Assembly: GCF_000720635.1 (NCBI RefSeq)
Contig: NZ_JOCF01000029.1
Span: 1 to 64,000, forward strand
Direction: 5' to 3'
DNA: 64,000 nucleotides
From: Streptomyces sp. NRRL WC-3742
Lineage (GTDB): Bacteria > Actinomycetota > Actinomycetes > Streptomycetales > Streptomycetaceae
The translations under genes and the position numbers were made by a program. The notes beneath the pieces were generated by a model. It made no database searches. It was not told where the DNA came from and saw only the letters and a program-made list of their open reading frames with translations. The stretch's first letter is position 1. Each line of letters opens with the position of its first letter. Of the stretch, positions 17,329 through 26,177 are shown in pieces.

Positions 17329-18270
17329 GTGTCGACAGTGAGTGAACCCGTCAGCCTCTCAGCCCCCACGGGGGCGGACGCGGGATTGACCCCCAAGCAG
17401 CTTGCGGACAAGTACGGACTGTCGGTGAGCGGCGCCCGTCCCGGCCTGATCGCCTACACCAGGCAGCTGTGGGCCCGGCGCCACTTCATCTGGGCCTTCG
17501 CCACCGCCCGACTGGTGGCCCAGTACACGGACGCCAAGCTCGGCCAGCTGTGGCAGGTCGTCACCCCGCTCCTCAACTGCGGCGTGTTCTACCTGGTCTT
17601 CGGCGTCATCCTGGCGAACAAGCGCGGCTTCCCGGGCAACACCTACATCGCGTGGCTGTGCATCGGAGTCTTCGTCTTCCAGTTCACCCAGAACGCGGTG
17701 CAGTCCGGCACCCGGGCGATCTCCGACAACCTCGGCCTGATCCGGGCGCTGCACTTCCCGCGCGCCAGCCTGCCGATCGCCTTCACGGTCATCCAGCTCC
17801 AGCAGCTGCTGATCTCGATGGTGGTGCTGGTCGTCACCGTGCTGTCCGCCGGGATCGCCCCGGGCCGGACCTGGCTGCTGATCATCCCCGCGCTGATCCT
17901 GCAGACCCTGTTCAACACCGGCGTCTCCCTGGTGTTCGCCCGGATCGGCGCCAGGACCAGCGACATCTCCCAGCTGATCCCGTTCGTGATGCGCGCCTGG
18001 ATGTTCCTGTCCGGCGTCATGTTCCCCATCCAGGACAAGAGCGAGCACTGGGCGCCGATCATCCAGAAGATCGTGGCCGCCAACCCGGCCTCGGTCTACA
18101 TGGACCTGCTGCGCCACGCGTTCGCGCCGGTCATCTACGACAAGCACCAGAGCGCCCACCAGGAGCTCCCGCCGCATCTGTGGGCCTACGGCCTCGTGTG
18201 GGGCGTCGGGATGTTCGTCGTCGGATACGTCTTCTTCTGGAAGGCCGAGGAGGAGTACGGCCGTGGCTGA
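17329..18270 (+). CDS. ABC-2 type polysaccharide/teichoic acid export permease (TagG/Wzm-like)
   Basis: A 313-residue ABC-2 family permease with six predicted membrane segments. The N terminus contains YTRQLWARRHFIWAFATARLVAQYTDAKLGQLWQVVTPLL, the amphipathic and first-helix pattern of TagG/Wzm proteins (given here in two motifs: ARRHFIWAFATARL and DAKLGQLWQVVTPLL). It would form the channel that flips a lipid-linked glycan or teichoic-acid-like polymer. GTG 17329 has AAGGA five bases upstream. It overlaps the ATPase gene by 8 bases. A 147-bp gap from the glycosyltransferase leaves room for an internal promoter. Confidence 0.9.
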   Translation: MSTVSEPVSLSAPTGADAGLTPKQLADKYGLSVSGARPGLIAYTRQLWARRHFIWAFATARLVAQYTDAKLGQLWQVVTPLLNCGVFYLVFGVILANKRGFPGNTYIAWLCIGVFVFQFTQNAVQSGTRAISDNLGLIRALHFPRASLPIAFTVIQLQQLLISMVVLVVTVLSAGIAPGRTWLLIIPALILQTLFNTGVSLVFARIGARTSDISQLIPFVMRAWMFLSGVMFPIQDKSEHWAPIIQKIVAANPASVYMDLLRHAFAPVIYDKHQSAHQELPPHLWAYGLVWGVGMFVVGYVFFWKAEEEYGRG

Positions 18271-19072
18271 CACCGACCTGAGCAAGCGCGACGCCGTCCC
18301 GGCGGTGGACATCGCCCGCGAACCCACCGTCGTCGTCGACGACGTGCACATCGTCTACCGGGTGCACGGCGCCGGCTCCGGCAAGGGCAGCGCCACCTCG
18401 GCCCTGAGCCGCATCATCAGCCGCAGGCGCGCCGCCGGCGTGCGCGAGGTGCACGCCGTGCGCGGCGTCAGCTTCACCGCCTACAAGGGCGAGGCGATCG
18501 GCCTGATCGGCTCCAACGGCTCCGGCAAGTCGACCATGCTGTCCGCCATCGCCGGCCTGCTGCCCACCGAGAAGGGCGGCATCTACACCAACGGCCAGCC
18601 CTCGCTGCTGGGCGTCAACGCGGCGCTGATGAACGAGCTGACCGGCGAGCGCAACGTCATCCTCGGCTGCCTGGCCATGGGCATGTCCCCGGCCGAGGTC
18701 CGCTCCCGCTACCAGGACATCGTCGACTTCTCCGGCATCAACGACAAGGGGGACTTCATCTCCCTGCCGATGCGCACCTACTCCTCCGGCATGGGCGCCC
18801 GCCTGCGGTTCTCCATCGCCGCCGCCAAGACCCACGACGTGCTGCTGATCGACGAGGCCCTCGCCACCGGCGACCAGGCGTTCCAGCAGCGCAGCAAGAA
18901 GCGGATCGAGGAGCTGCGCGCCTCCGCCGGTACCGTCTTCCTGGTCAGCCACGACAACAACTCGATCCGCGAGGTCTGCGAGCGCACGATCTGGATCGAG
19001 CACGGCGAGCTGGTCATGGACGGCCCCACCGACGAGGTCGTCGGCCGCTACGAGCGCGGCGAGCGCCCGTAG
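18263..19072 (+). CDS. ABC-2 exporter ATPase (TagH/Wzt-like)
   Basis: A 269-residue ATPase of the polysaccharide/teichoic acid exporter family. It has Walker A GSNGSGKST (residues 83-91), a signature in the exporter-specific form YSSGMGARLRFSIA, Walker B VLLIDEALATGD and switch His in LVSHDNN. The long N-terminal segment before the first strand (HGAGSGKGSATSALSRIISRR) is typical of TagH/Wzt. There is no C-terminal carbohydrate-binding domain, so chain-end recognition of the Wzt O9a type is not expected. It pairs with the permease that overlaps it by 8 bases. It is the last gene of the cluster and is followed by a strong terminator. Confidence 0.9.
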   Translation: MADTDLSKRDAVPAVDIAREPTVVVDDVHIVYRVHGAGSGKGSATSALSRIISRRRAAGVREVHAVRGVSFTAYKGEAIGLIGSNGSGKSTMLSAIAGLLPTEKGGIYTNGQPSLLGVNAALMNELTGERNVILGCLAMGMSPAEVRSRYQDIVDFSGINDKGDFISLPMRTYSSGMGARLRFSIAAAKTHDVLLIDEALATGDQAFQQRSKKRIEELRASAGTVFLVSHDNNSIREVCERTIWIEHGELVMDGPTDEVVGRYERGERP

Positions 19073-19091
19073 CCCCGCGCAACCCCGCCCT

Positions 19092-19136
19092 GACCAGGGG
19101 CCGGTCCCGGAAACCCTCCGGGACCGGCCCCTGGTC
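19092..19136. terminator. Strong terminator after the ABC-2 exporter genes
   Basis: A perfect 20-bp stem (19092-19111 with 19117-19136) with the 5-base loop AACCC. It starts 20 bases after the ATPase stop and separates the envelope cluster from the hopanoid operon. Confidence 0.88.
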
Positions 19137-19328
19137 GTTGTGCCCCCGCCCGTTGTGCCCCCGCCCGTACCTCCGGCGGGGTGAGCGCCACCGTGCGCCG
19201 GGCGGGGCGCCCTTTCTCCGCGCGCCCCGGGGTGCGAGGCTCGTGTGTCGGACGTGGCGCCCGCGCTCGGACGCGTGTCCGAGTCGGACCGCTCATACCG
19301 AGCGGTGTAGAACGGGGGAGTGACAGCA

Positions 19329-20309
19329 GTGTCGGCTTCGGCCCAGCCCAGTGAAACCCCGCAGACCCCGCCCACGGGCCAGACCCTGGCGAAGGCGGCG
19401 GCCGAGAACTTCCCGGTCGCCCCGTTCTTCCTGCCCGGGGCCTGGCGCGACGACCTGATGGCGGTCTACGGCTTCGCCCGGCTGGTCGACGACGCCGGCG
19501 ACGGCGACCTCGCCGACCCGGGCGCCACCGCCGCCCTCCTCGGAGCCGCCCAGGCACCCCCCGCCACCCCTTCGGCCCAGTCCGGCCCGCCGAGTCCGGC
19601 CGAGACCGCCTTCCGGCTCTCCCTGCTCGACGCGCTCGAGCGCGACCTCGACCGGGTCTTCGAGTCCGCCCTGCACCCCGCGGGCGCCGAACGGCCCCTC
19701 CACCCGCTGATGGCCGGCCTCGTCCCCGTCGTCGACCGGCACGCGCTCACCCCCGAGCCGTTCCGCCGTCTGATCGAGGCCAACCGGGTGGACCAGACCA
19801 CCTCCCGCTACGCCACCTACGACGACCTGGCCGGTTACTGCACCCTCTCCGCCGACCCGGTCGGCCGCCTCGTCCTGGCCATCGCCGGATTCTCCACCCC
19901 CGAGCGCATCGCCCTCTCCGACGCGATCTGCACCGCCCTCCAGCTGGCCGAGCACCTGCAGGACGTGGCCGAGGACCTCGCCGCGGGCCGGATCTACCTG
20001 CCCCAGGAGGACCTCGAGCGCTTCGGCGTCACCGAGGAGGACCTCGCGGCCCCCTCCGCGAACGGGGCCGTGCGGGAACTGATCGCCTTCGAGACCGAAC
20101 GGGCCCGCACCCTGCTCGACCGGGGCGCACCATTGGTAGGTACGGTTCGGGGGAGGCTTCGACTGCTCCTCGCGGGATTCACCGCAGGCGGCTACGCGGC
20201 CCTGGCGGCCGTCGAGGACGCCGGGTACGACGTGCTCGCCCGGCAGGCGAAGCCGGACAAGCGCCGCCTCGCAGCGAAGGCGGCGGCAATCTTCGCGAAG
20301 GGAAGGTGA
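19329..20309 (+). CDS. hpnC: Hydroxysqualene synthase HpnC
   Basis: HpnC converts presqualene diphosphate to hydroxysqualene in the three-step HpnCDE route to squalene. The protein belongs to the squalene/phytoene synthase fold. The N-terminal KAAAENFPVAPFFLPGAWRDDLMAVYGFARLVDDAGD carries the first Asp-rich motif (DDAGD), and LAEHLQDVAEDLAAGRIYLP carries the second. GTG 19329 is preferred because GGGGGAG lies eight bases upstream; GTG 19320 is also possible but would overlap that site. It is the first of nine consecutive plus-strand genes. Its stop overlaps the hpnD start in GTGA. HpnC and HpnD are assigned by order and by their respective N-terminal patterns. Confidence 0.9.
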   Translation: MSASAQPSETPQTPPTGQTLAKAAAENFPVAPFFLPGAWRDDLMAVYGFARLVDDAGDGDLADPGATAALLGAAQAPPATPSAQSGPPSPAETAFRLSLLDALERDLDRVFESALHPAGAERPLHPLMAGLVPVVDRHALTPEPFRRLIEANRVDQTTSRYATYDDLAGYCTLSADPVGRLVLAIAGFSTPERIALSDAICTALQLAEHLQDVAEDLAAGRIYLPQEDLERFGVTEEDLAAPSANGAVRELIAFETERARTLLDRGAPLVGTVRGRLRLLLAGFTAGGYAALAAVEDAGYDVLARQAKPDKRRLAAKAAAIFAKGR

Positions 20310-21208
20310 ACGCCCGCGTGGCGGCATCACCACTGGCGTCGGCCCAGGTCATGGCGGCATACCGGTACTGCGAGGCGGTGACCGGCCTGCAGGCGCGCAA
20401 CTTCAGCTACGGCATCCGGCTGCTGCCCGAGCCCAAGCGGCTGGCCATGTCGGCCCTGTACGCGCTCGCCCGTCGGGTGGACGACATCGGCGACGGGGAC
20501 CTTCCGGCCGACCGCAAGGCCGAGGCGCTGCTGCGTACCCGGGAACTGGTCGACGAGGTCCGCGCCGGGACGGTCGCCGAGGACGACACCGACCCGATCA
20601 AGGTCGCCCTGGCCGACACGGCCCGGCGCTTCCCGATCCCGCTCGGCGGCTTCGACGAGCTGATCGACGGCGTCGAGATGGACCTCAAGGGCGCCGAGTA
20701 CCAGACGTACGAGGAGCTCAAGGTCTACTGCCGCTGCGTGGCCGGTGCCATCGGCCGGCTCTCGCTCGGCGTCTACGGCTGCGAGGACTTCGAGCGCGGC
20801 GGGCACTACGCCGACACCCTGGGCCTGGCCCTGCAGCTCACCAACATCCTGCGCGACCTGCGCGAGGACGCCCTCACCGGCCGCACCTACCTGCCCACCG
20901 AGGACCTCGTCCGGTTCGGCTGCGAGCAGGGCTTCGCCCTGGCCAAGCCGCCCGTCGGCGCGGACTTCACGGGCCTGGTCGCCTTCGAGGCCGCCCGCGC
21001 CCAGGCCGCCTTCGAGGAGGGCCTGCGGCTGCTGCCGATGCTCGACCGCCGCAGCCGCGCCTGCACCGCCGCGATGGCCGGGATCTACCACCGGCTGCTC
21101 GGCCGGATCGCCGCGGACCCCGAGTCGGTGCTGCGCGGGCGGGTCTCCCTGCCCGGCTGGGAGAAGGCGTACGTGGCGCTTTCCGGGCTCGCCGGGGGGC
21201 GTTCTTGA
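20306..21208 (+). CDS. hpnD: Presqualene diphosphate synthase HpnD
   Basis: HpnD condenses two farnesyl diphosphates into presqualene diphosphate. The 300-residue protein has the squalene/phytoene synthase fold. The region QVMAAYRYCEAVTGLQARNFSYGIRLLP (two motifs: AYRYCEAVTG and ARNFSYGIRLLP) is typical of HpnD. ARRVDDIGD is the first Asp-rich motif, and NILRDLREDALTGRTYLP the second. GTG 20306 overlaps the hpnC stop; GTG 20318 in the same frame is better spaced from GGAAGG and may be the real start. It is followed by 142 bp before hpnE. Confidence 0.92.
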   Translation: MNARVAASPLASAQVMAAYRYCEAVTGLQARNFSYGIRLLPEPKRLAMSALYALARRVDDIGDGDLPADRKAEALLRTRELVDEVRAGTVAEDDTDPIKVALADTARRFPIPLGGFDELIDGVEMDLKGAEYQTYEELKVYCRCVAGAIGRLSLGVYGCEDFERGGHYADTLGLALQLTNILRDLREDALTGRTYLPTEDLVRFGCEQGFALAKPPVGADFTGLVAFEAARAQAAFEEGLRLLPMLDRRSRACTAAMAGIYHRLLGRIAADPESVLRGRVSLPGWEKAYVALSGLAGGRS

Positions 21209-21350
21209 TTCTCACCGCACTTCTGTCACGCTGTGTCAGCGGGGAATCACATCCGGGCAGAGCCCTGGCGGACAGGGCCGTGCCGACCACACGCGTGCCG
21301 ACCGGGGCGACCGCCCCGGGGCGGTCCACCGACTTCGAGGGGGAGGACCG

Positions 21351-22784
21351 ATGACCGGGCGAGCCGCTGCCGCACGCCCGGCCGTCGTGGTGGTCGGCGG
21401 GGGCCTCGCGGGCATCACCGCGGCGCTGCGCCTGGCCGAGGCCGACCGGCGGGTCACCCTCGTCGAGGGCCGGCCCCGGCTCGGTGGCCTGGCCTTCTCC
21501 TTCAAGCGCGGCGAGCTGACCGTCGACAACGGCCAGCACGTCTACCTGCGCTGCTGCACCGCCTACCGGGGCCTGCTGGAACGCCTCGGCGCGGCCCGGC
21601 TCACCCGTCTGCAGGAACGCCTCGACGTCCCCGTCCTGTCCGTCACCGGCCCCGAGGGCGCGCCCGTGCGCACCCTCGGCCGGCTGCGCAGGGCCGCCCT
21701 GCCCGTCCCGCTGCACCTGGCGGGCAGCCTCGCCCGCTACCCGCACCTGTCGCCCGCCGACCGGGCCCGGGTGGTGCGCGGCGCGCTCGCCCTCAAGGGC
21801 CTGGACCTGGACGACCCGGCGCTGGACGACATCTCCTTCGGCGACTGGCTGCGCCGCCACGGGCAGAACGCCGCCACCACGGCCGCCCTGTGGGACCTCG
21901 TGGGCGTGGCCACCCTCAACGCCAGGGCCGACCAGGTCTCCCTGGCGCTGGCCGCGATGGTGTTCAAGACGGGCCTGCTCTCCGACCCGGGCGCCTCCGA
22001 CATCGGTATCGCCGCCGTCCCGCTCGGCGAGATCCACCACGACCGGGCGCTGGAGGAGCTGGAGCGGGCCGGCGTGAAGGTGCTGCTGCGCGCCCGCGTG
22101 GCGGAGCTCAAGCCCGGCGCCCCCCAGCACGCCCTGCGCCTGGAGGACGGCGAACTGCTCACCGCCGACACCGTCGTCCTCGCCGGCGCCCAGGACAGCG
22201 CGGCCGCCCTGCTGCCGCCGAAGGCCGTCCCCAACCAGGAGCGGCTGGCCGGGTTCGGCACCGCGCCGATCCTCAACGTGCACGTGGTCTACGACCGCAC
22301 GCTGATGCGTCAGCCCTTCTTCGCCGCCCTCGGCTCGCCCGTCCAGTGGGTCTTCGACCGCACCGCGCACTCGGGCCTGGCCGGCACCGAACTGGGCCGG
22401 GCCCACCCCGGCGCCCAGTACCTGGCGCTGTCGCAGTCCGCCGTCCAGGACGAGATCGACCTGCCGGTGGCCGAACTGCGCCGGCGCTACCTGCCCGAGC
22501 TGGCCCGGCTGCTGCCGGCCGCCGCCGGGGCCGAGGTGCTGGACTTCTTCGTCACCCGCGAGCGCACCGCCACCTTCGACCCGGCCCCGGGCACCGCGGC
22601 GCTGCGCCCCGGGGCCCGCACCGAGGTGCCGGGCCTGCTGCTCGCCGGCGCGTGGACGGCCACCCGCTGGCCCGCGACGATGGAGGGTGCGGTGCGCAGC
22701 GGCCACGCCGCCGCCGACGCGGCGCTCGCGGCCGAGGGCGCCCGGGTGCCGGTGGACGCCGGTGACGGAAGGTGGCCCCGGTGA
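21351..22784 (+). CDS. hpnE: Squalene-associated FAD-dependent desaturase HpnE
   Basis: HpnE reduces hydroxysqualene to squalene and so completes the HpnCDE pathway. The 477-residue flavoprotein starts with the dinucleotide-binding motif VVVVGGGLAGITAALRLAE, continues with RLGGLAFSFKRG and DNGQHVYLRCC, and ends with the FAD-binding segment GLLLAGAWTATRWPATMEGAV that is typical of amine-oxidase/phytoene-desaturase folds. ATG 21351 has GAGGGGGAGGA immediately upstream, which settles the start. The 3' end overlaps any long form of the following prenyl synthase gene. Confidence 0.92.
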   Translation: MTGRAAAARPAVVVVGGGLAGITAALRLAEADRRVTLVEGRPRLGGLAFSFKRGELTVDNGQHVYLRCCTAYRGLLERLGAARLTRLQERLDVPVLSVTGPEGAPVRTLGRLRRAALPVPLHLAGSLARYPHLSPADRARVVRGALALKGLDLDDPALDDISFGDWLRRHGQNAATTAALWDLVGVATLNARADQVSLALAAMVFKTGLLSDPGASDIGIAAVPLGEIHHDRALEELERAGVKVLLRARVAELKPGAPQHALRLEDGELLTADTVVLAGAQDSAAALLPPKAVPNQERLAGFGTAPILNVHVVYDRTLMRQPFFAALGSPVQWVFDRTAHSGLAGTELGRAHPGAQYLALSQSAVQDEIDLPVAELRRRYLPELARLLPAAAGAEVLDFFVTRERTATFDPAPGTAALRPGARTEVPGLLLAGAWTATRWPATMEGAVRSGHAAADAALAAEGARVPVDAGDGRWPR

Positions 22785-22849
22785 CGGCCGGCCCCCTCGC
22801 CGGGGACCCTGCCAGAGCCAGGGGCCCGCGCACCGGCGACGACCCGGGC

Positions 22850-22960
22850 AGTACCGGCCGTACCGACACCGTTCGGCCCGACACGATCCGCGCCGCGATC
22901 CGCACCGCGATCCGCACTGACACGATCCGTACTGACACGATCCGCACCGACACCGGCCGC
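22850..22960. repeat. 15-bp (and 12-bp) tandem repeats before the prenyl synthase gene
   Basis: Units ACTGACACGATCCGT, ACTGACACGATCCGC and ACCGACACCGGCCGC run from 22916 to 22960. They are preceded by degenerate copies of GCGATCCGCACC. The array lies upstream of the chosen prenyl synthase start and is in frame with it; if translated it would give repeated Ile-Arg-Thr-Asp-Thr. Confidence 0.8.
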
Positions 22961-23023
22961 GCCGAGAACGCCGCCATCCGGCCGCCAGGGGCGGCTCGGC
23001 AGGACGAGGGAGAGGGAACGCAC

Positions 23024-24112
23024 GTGGAGTCTCGTACCGGTTTCGCCGACTCAGGCACGGCGCACGCCGAACCGGTCTCCGTGCCGGAGCTGCTCGCCCG
23101 CAGCCGTACGCTCTGCGGCCCGCTGCTGCGCGGCGCGGTCGCCCGTTTGGCCGCACCGATGGACACCGTCGCGGCGTACCACTTCGGCTGGATCGACCGG
23201 GACGGCACGCCGGTGGAGGGGGACGGCGGCAAGGCCGTGCGCCCGGCCCTGGCCCTGCTGTCGGCGCGGGCCGCGGGCGCCGACGCGGAGGCCGGGGTGC
23301 CCGGGGGCGTCGCAATTGAACTGGTGCACAACTTTTCCCTGCTCCATGATGATCTGATGGACGGTGACGAGACCCGACGGCACCGGGCCACCGCCTGGAC
23401 GGTCTTCGGTCCGGCCCAGGCGATCCTGGTCGGCGACGCCCTGGCGACGCTCGGCACGGAGGTGCTGCTCGACGCCGGTGAGACCGGCGGCGCCAGCCCC
23501 GCCGACGCCGCGCGGGCCGTCCGGCTGCTCACCACGGCCACCCGCCGCCTGATCGACGGCCAGGCCATGGACGTCTCCTTCGAACAGCGCGACAGCGTCA
23601 CGGTCGCGGAGTGCCTCGAGATGGAGGGGGGCAAGACCGCCGCCCTGCTGGCCGCCGCCTCGGCGATCGGCGCCGTCCTGGCCGGGGCGGACGACGAGGT
23701 CTCCGACGCGCTCCAGCGCTACGGCCACCACCTGGGCCTGGCCTTCCAGGCGGTGGACGACCTGCTCGGGATCTGGGGCGCCACCGAGGTCACCGGCAAG
23801 CCGCACTGGGGCGACCTGCGCCAGCGCAAGAAGTCCCTGCCGGTCGCCGCGGCGCTGGCCGAGGGCGGTGCGGCCTCGCGCCGCCTCGCCGGGGAACTGG
23901 CCGACCCGAAGGGCCGCGGCGAGGAGAGCGAGTCCGAGCTCGCCGCCCGGGCCGCCCTCATCGAGGCCGCCGGCGGCCGGGCCTGGACGCAGGAAGAGGC
24001 CCGACGCCAGCACACGACTGCCCTCGCCGCCCTGGACGAGGTGCCCATGACCGACGAGGTGCGCGAGCACTTCGTCGCACTCGCCGAATTCGTGGTGGTA
24101 CGAGAGAGGTGA
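23024..24112 (+). CDS. Polyprenyl (probable farnesyl) diphosphate synthase
   Basis: A 362-residue trans-prenyltransferase. The first Asp-rich motif is D109-D110-L-M-D113 in SLLHDDLMDGDETRRH. The second is D245-D246 in FQAVDDLLGIWG, where the usual third Asp is Gly. Phe104, five residues before the first motif, is the bulky position expected of short-chain synthases, so FPP is the likely product; that fits the adjacent squalene genes. GTG 23024 has GAGAGGGA six bases upstream. The frame is open back to 22772 and would add about 84 residues of Arg/Thr/Asp repeats. The gene lies between hpnE and the cyclase gene. Confidence 0.9.
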   Translation: MESRTGFADSGTAHAEPVSVPELLARSRTLCGPLLRGAVARLAAPMDTVAAYHFGWIDRDGTPVEGDGGKAVRPALALLSARAAGADAEAGVPGGVAIELVHNFSLLHDDLMDGDETRRHRATAWTVFGPAQAILVGDALATLGTEVLLDAGETGGASPADAARAVRLLTTATRRLIDGQAMDVSFEQRDSVTVAECLEMEGGKTAALLAAASAIGAVLAGADDEVSDALQRYGHHLGLAFQAVDDLLGIWGATEVTGKPHWGDLRQRKKSLPVAAALAEGGAASRRLAGELADPKGRGEESESELAARAALIEAAGGRAWTQEEARRQHTTALAALDEVPMTDEVREHFVALAEFVVVRER

Positions 24113-24119
24113 CGTTACG

Positions 24120-26177
24120 TTGACAGCAACCGCGGACGGCCGGCTCGACCCTGAGTACGATTCCGAGCCGGTCGCGGTGGGCGACCGCCCTGCCGCCCTG
24201 CTGGGCGCGGGGCGGTGGCAGCCCGAGGACGCCGGCCCGGCGCGGCCGGCGGGCGAGGGCCAGGGCCAGGGACCGGCCGACGCGCGCGAGGCCCTGGCCC
24301 GCGCCACCGCCCACCTGCTCTCGCTCCAGTCCCCCGAGGGCTGGTGGAAGGGCGACCTCGAGACCAACGTCACGATGGACGCCGAGGACTTACTGCTCAG
24401 GCAGTTCCTCGGCATCCGGACCGAGGAGCAGACCGCCGCCACCGCCGAGTGGATCCGCTCCCAGCAGCGCGAGGACGGCACCTGGGCCACCTTCCACGGC
24501 GGCCCGGCCGAACTGTCCACCACCGTCGAGGCGTACGTCGCCCTCAAACTCGCCGGGGACGACCCGAACGCCCCGCACATGCTGGCCGCCGCCCGCCACA
24601 TCCGCTCCGCCGGGGGCATCGCGGCCGCCCGGGTGTTCACCCGGATCTGGCTCGCGCTGTTCGGCTGGTGGCCCTGGGAGCGGCTGCCCGAGATGCCGCC
24701 CGAGATCATCTTCCTGCCCAAGTGGCTGCCGCTGAACATCTACGCCTTCGGCTGCTGGGCCCGTCAGACCATCGTCCCGCTCACCGTCGTCTCCTCCCAC
24801 CGGCCCGTACGCCCGGCGCCCTTCGCCCTGACCGAGCTGCACACCGACCCGGCCGACCCCTACCCGACCCGGCCGCTCGCCCCCGCCACCAGCTGGGACG
24901 GCCTCTTCGAGCGCCTGGACAGGGTGCTCCACGCCTACCACCACCGGGCCTTCCGCCCGCTGCGCAAGCTCGCCGTCACCCAAGCCTGCCGCTGGATCGT
25001 CGAGCGGCAGGAGGCGGACGGCTGCTGGGGCGGCATCCAGCCCCCGGCCGTCTACTCGCTGATCGCCCTGCACCTGGAGGGCTACGAGCTGGACCACCCG
25101 GTGATGAAGGCGGGCCTCGCCTCCTTCGACCGCTTCACCGTGCACACCGAGGACGGCATGCGCTGGATGGAGGCGTGCCAGTCCCCGGTCTGGGACACCT
25201 GCCTGGCCACCATCGCCCTGGTCGACGCGGGCCTTCCGCGCGACCACCCGGCGCTGGTCGCGGCCGCCGACTGGATGCTCGACGAGGAGATCACCTCCCG
25301 AGGCGACTGGTCCGTGAAGCGGCCGGGCCTGCCGGCGGGAGGCTGGGCCTTCGAGTTCGAGAACGACACCTATCCCGACATCGACGACACCGCCGAGGTG
25401 GTGCTCGCCCTGCGCCGGGTCGGCCACCCGGAACCGGCCCGGCTGGACGCGGCCGTGGACCGCGCCGTGCTGTGGAACCTCGGCATGCAGTCCAAGAACG
25501 GCGCCTGGGGCGCCTTCGACGTCGACAACACCAGCAAGCTGCCCAACCGGCTGCCGTTCTGCGACTTCGGCGAGGTGGTCGACCCGCCCTCCGCCGACGT
25601 CACCGCCCACGTGGTGGAGATGCTCGCCGAGACGGGCCTCGCGGCGGACCGGCGCACCCGGCGCGGCATCGAGTGGCTGCTGCGCAACCAGGAGGCGGAC
25701 GGCTCCTGGTTCGGCCGCTGGGGCACCAACTACATCTACGGCACCGGCTCGGTGCTGCCCGCCCTCGCCGCGGCCGGCGTCCCCGACGAGCACCCGGCCG
25801 TGCGGCGCGCCGTGCGCTGGCTGGAGGACCGCCAGAACGCGGACGGCGGCTGGGGCGAGGACATGCGCTCCTACGAGGACCCGGCGCAGTGGGCCGGGCG
25901 CGGCGACTCCACCGCCTCGCAGACCGCCTGGGCGCTGATGGCGCTCCTCGCGGCCGGCGAGGGCCCGCGCGGCCGGGCCAACCCGGCCGTGGAGCGCGGC
26001 GTGGCCTGGCTGGTGCGCACCCAGCTGCCCGAGGGCACCTGGGACGAGCCGCAGTTCACCGGCACCGGGTTCCCGTGGGACTTCTCCATCAACTACCACC
26101 TCTACCGGCTGGTCTTCCCGGTGACCGCGCTCGGCCGCTACCTGGACGCCGCCCCGGCGATCGGAGCGTCACGGTGA
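24120..26177 (+). CDS. shc: Squalene-hopene cyclase
   Basis: This peripheral membrane enzyme cyclises squalene to hopene/hopanol. The 685-residue protein has the catalytic DXDD motif D420-I421-D422-D423-T424. It also has repeated QW motifs: QSPEGWWKGDLE, QREDGTWATFHGG, QEADGCWGGIQPP, QEADGSWFGRWG and QNADGGWGEDMRSYED. Length and motif spacing match bacterial SHCs (about 630-680). The N-terminal 60 residues are a variable Pro/Gly-rich tail. The start is TTG 24120, with AGAGG ten bases upstream. It is 7 bp after the prenyl synthase and its stop overlaps the next gene in GTGA. Confidence 0.96.
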   Translation: MTATADGRLDPEYDSEPVAVGDRPAALLGAGRWQPEDAGPARPAGEGQGQGPADAREALARATAHLLSLQSPEGWWKGDLETNVTMDAEDLLLRQFLGIRTEEQTAATAEWIRSQQREDGTWATFHGGPAELSTTVEAYVALKLAGDDPNAPHMLAAARHIRSAGGIAAARVFTRIWLALFGWWPWERLPEMPPEIIFLPKWLPLNIYAFGCWARQTIVPLTVVSSHRPVRPAPFALTELHTDPADPYPTRPLAPATSWDGLFERLDRVLHAYHHRAFRPLRKLAVTQACRWIVERQEADGCWGGIQPPAVYSLIALHLEGYELDHPVMKAGLASFDRFTVHTEDGMRWMEACQSPVWDTCLATIALVDAGLPRDHPALVAAADWMLDEEITSRGDWSVKRPGLPAGGWAFEFENDTYPDIDDTAEVVLALRRVGHPEPARLDAAVDRAVLWNLGMQSKNGAWGAFDVDNTSKLPNRLPFCDFGEVVDPPSADVTAHVVEMLAETGLAADRRTRRGIEWLLRNQEADGSWFGRWGTNYIYGTGSVLPALAAAGVPDEHPAVRRAVRWLEDRQNADGGWGEDMRSYEDPAQWAGRGDSTASQTAWALMALLAAGEGPRGRANPAVERGVAWLVRTQLPEGTWDEPQFTGTGFPWDFSINYHLYRLVFPVTALGRYLDAAPAIGASR

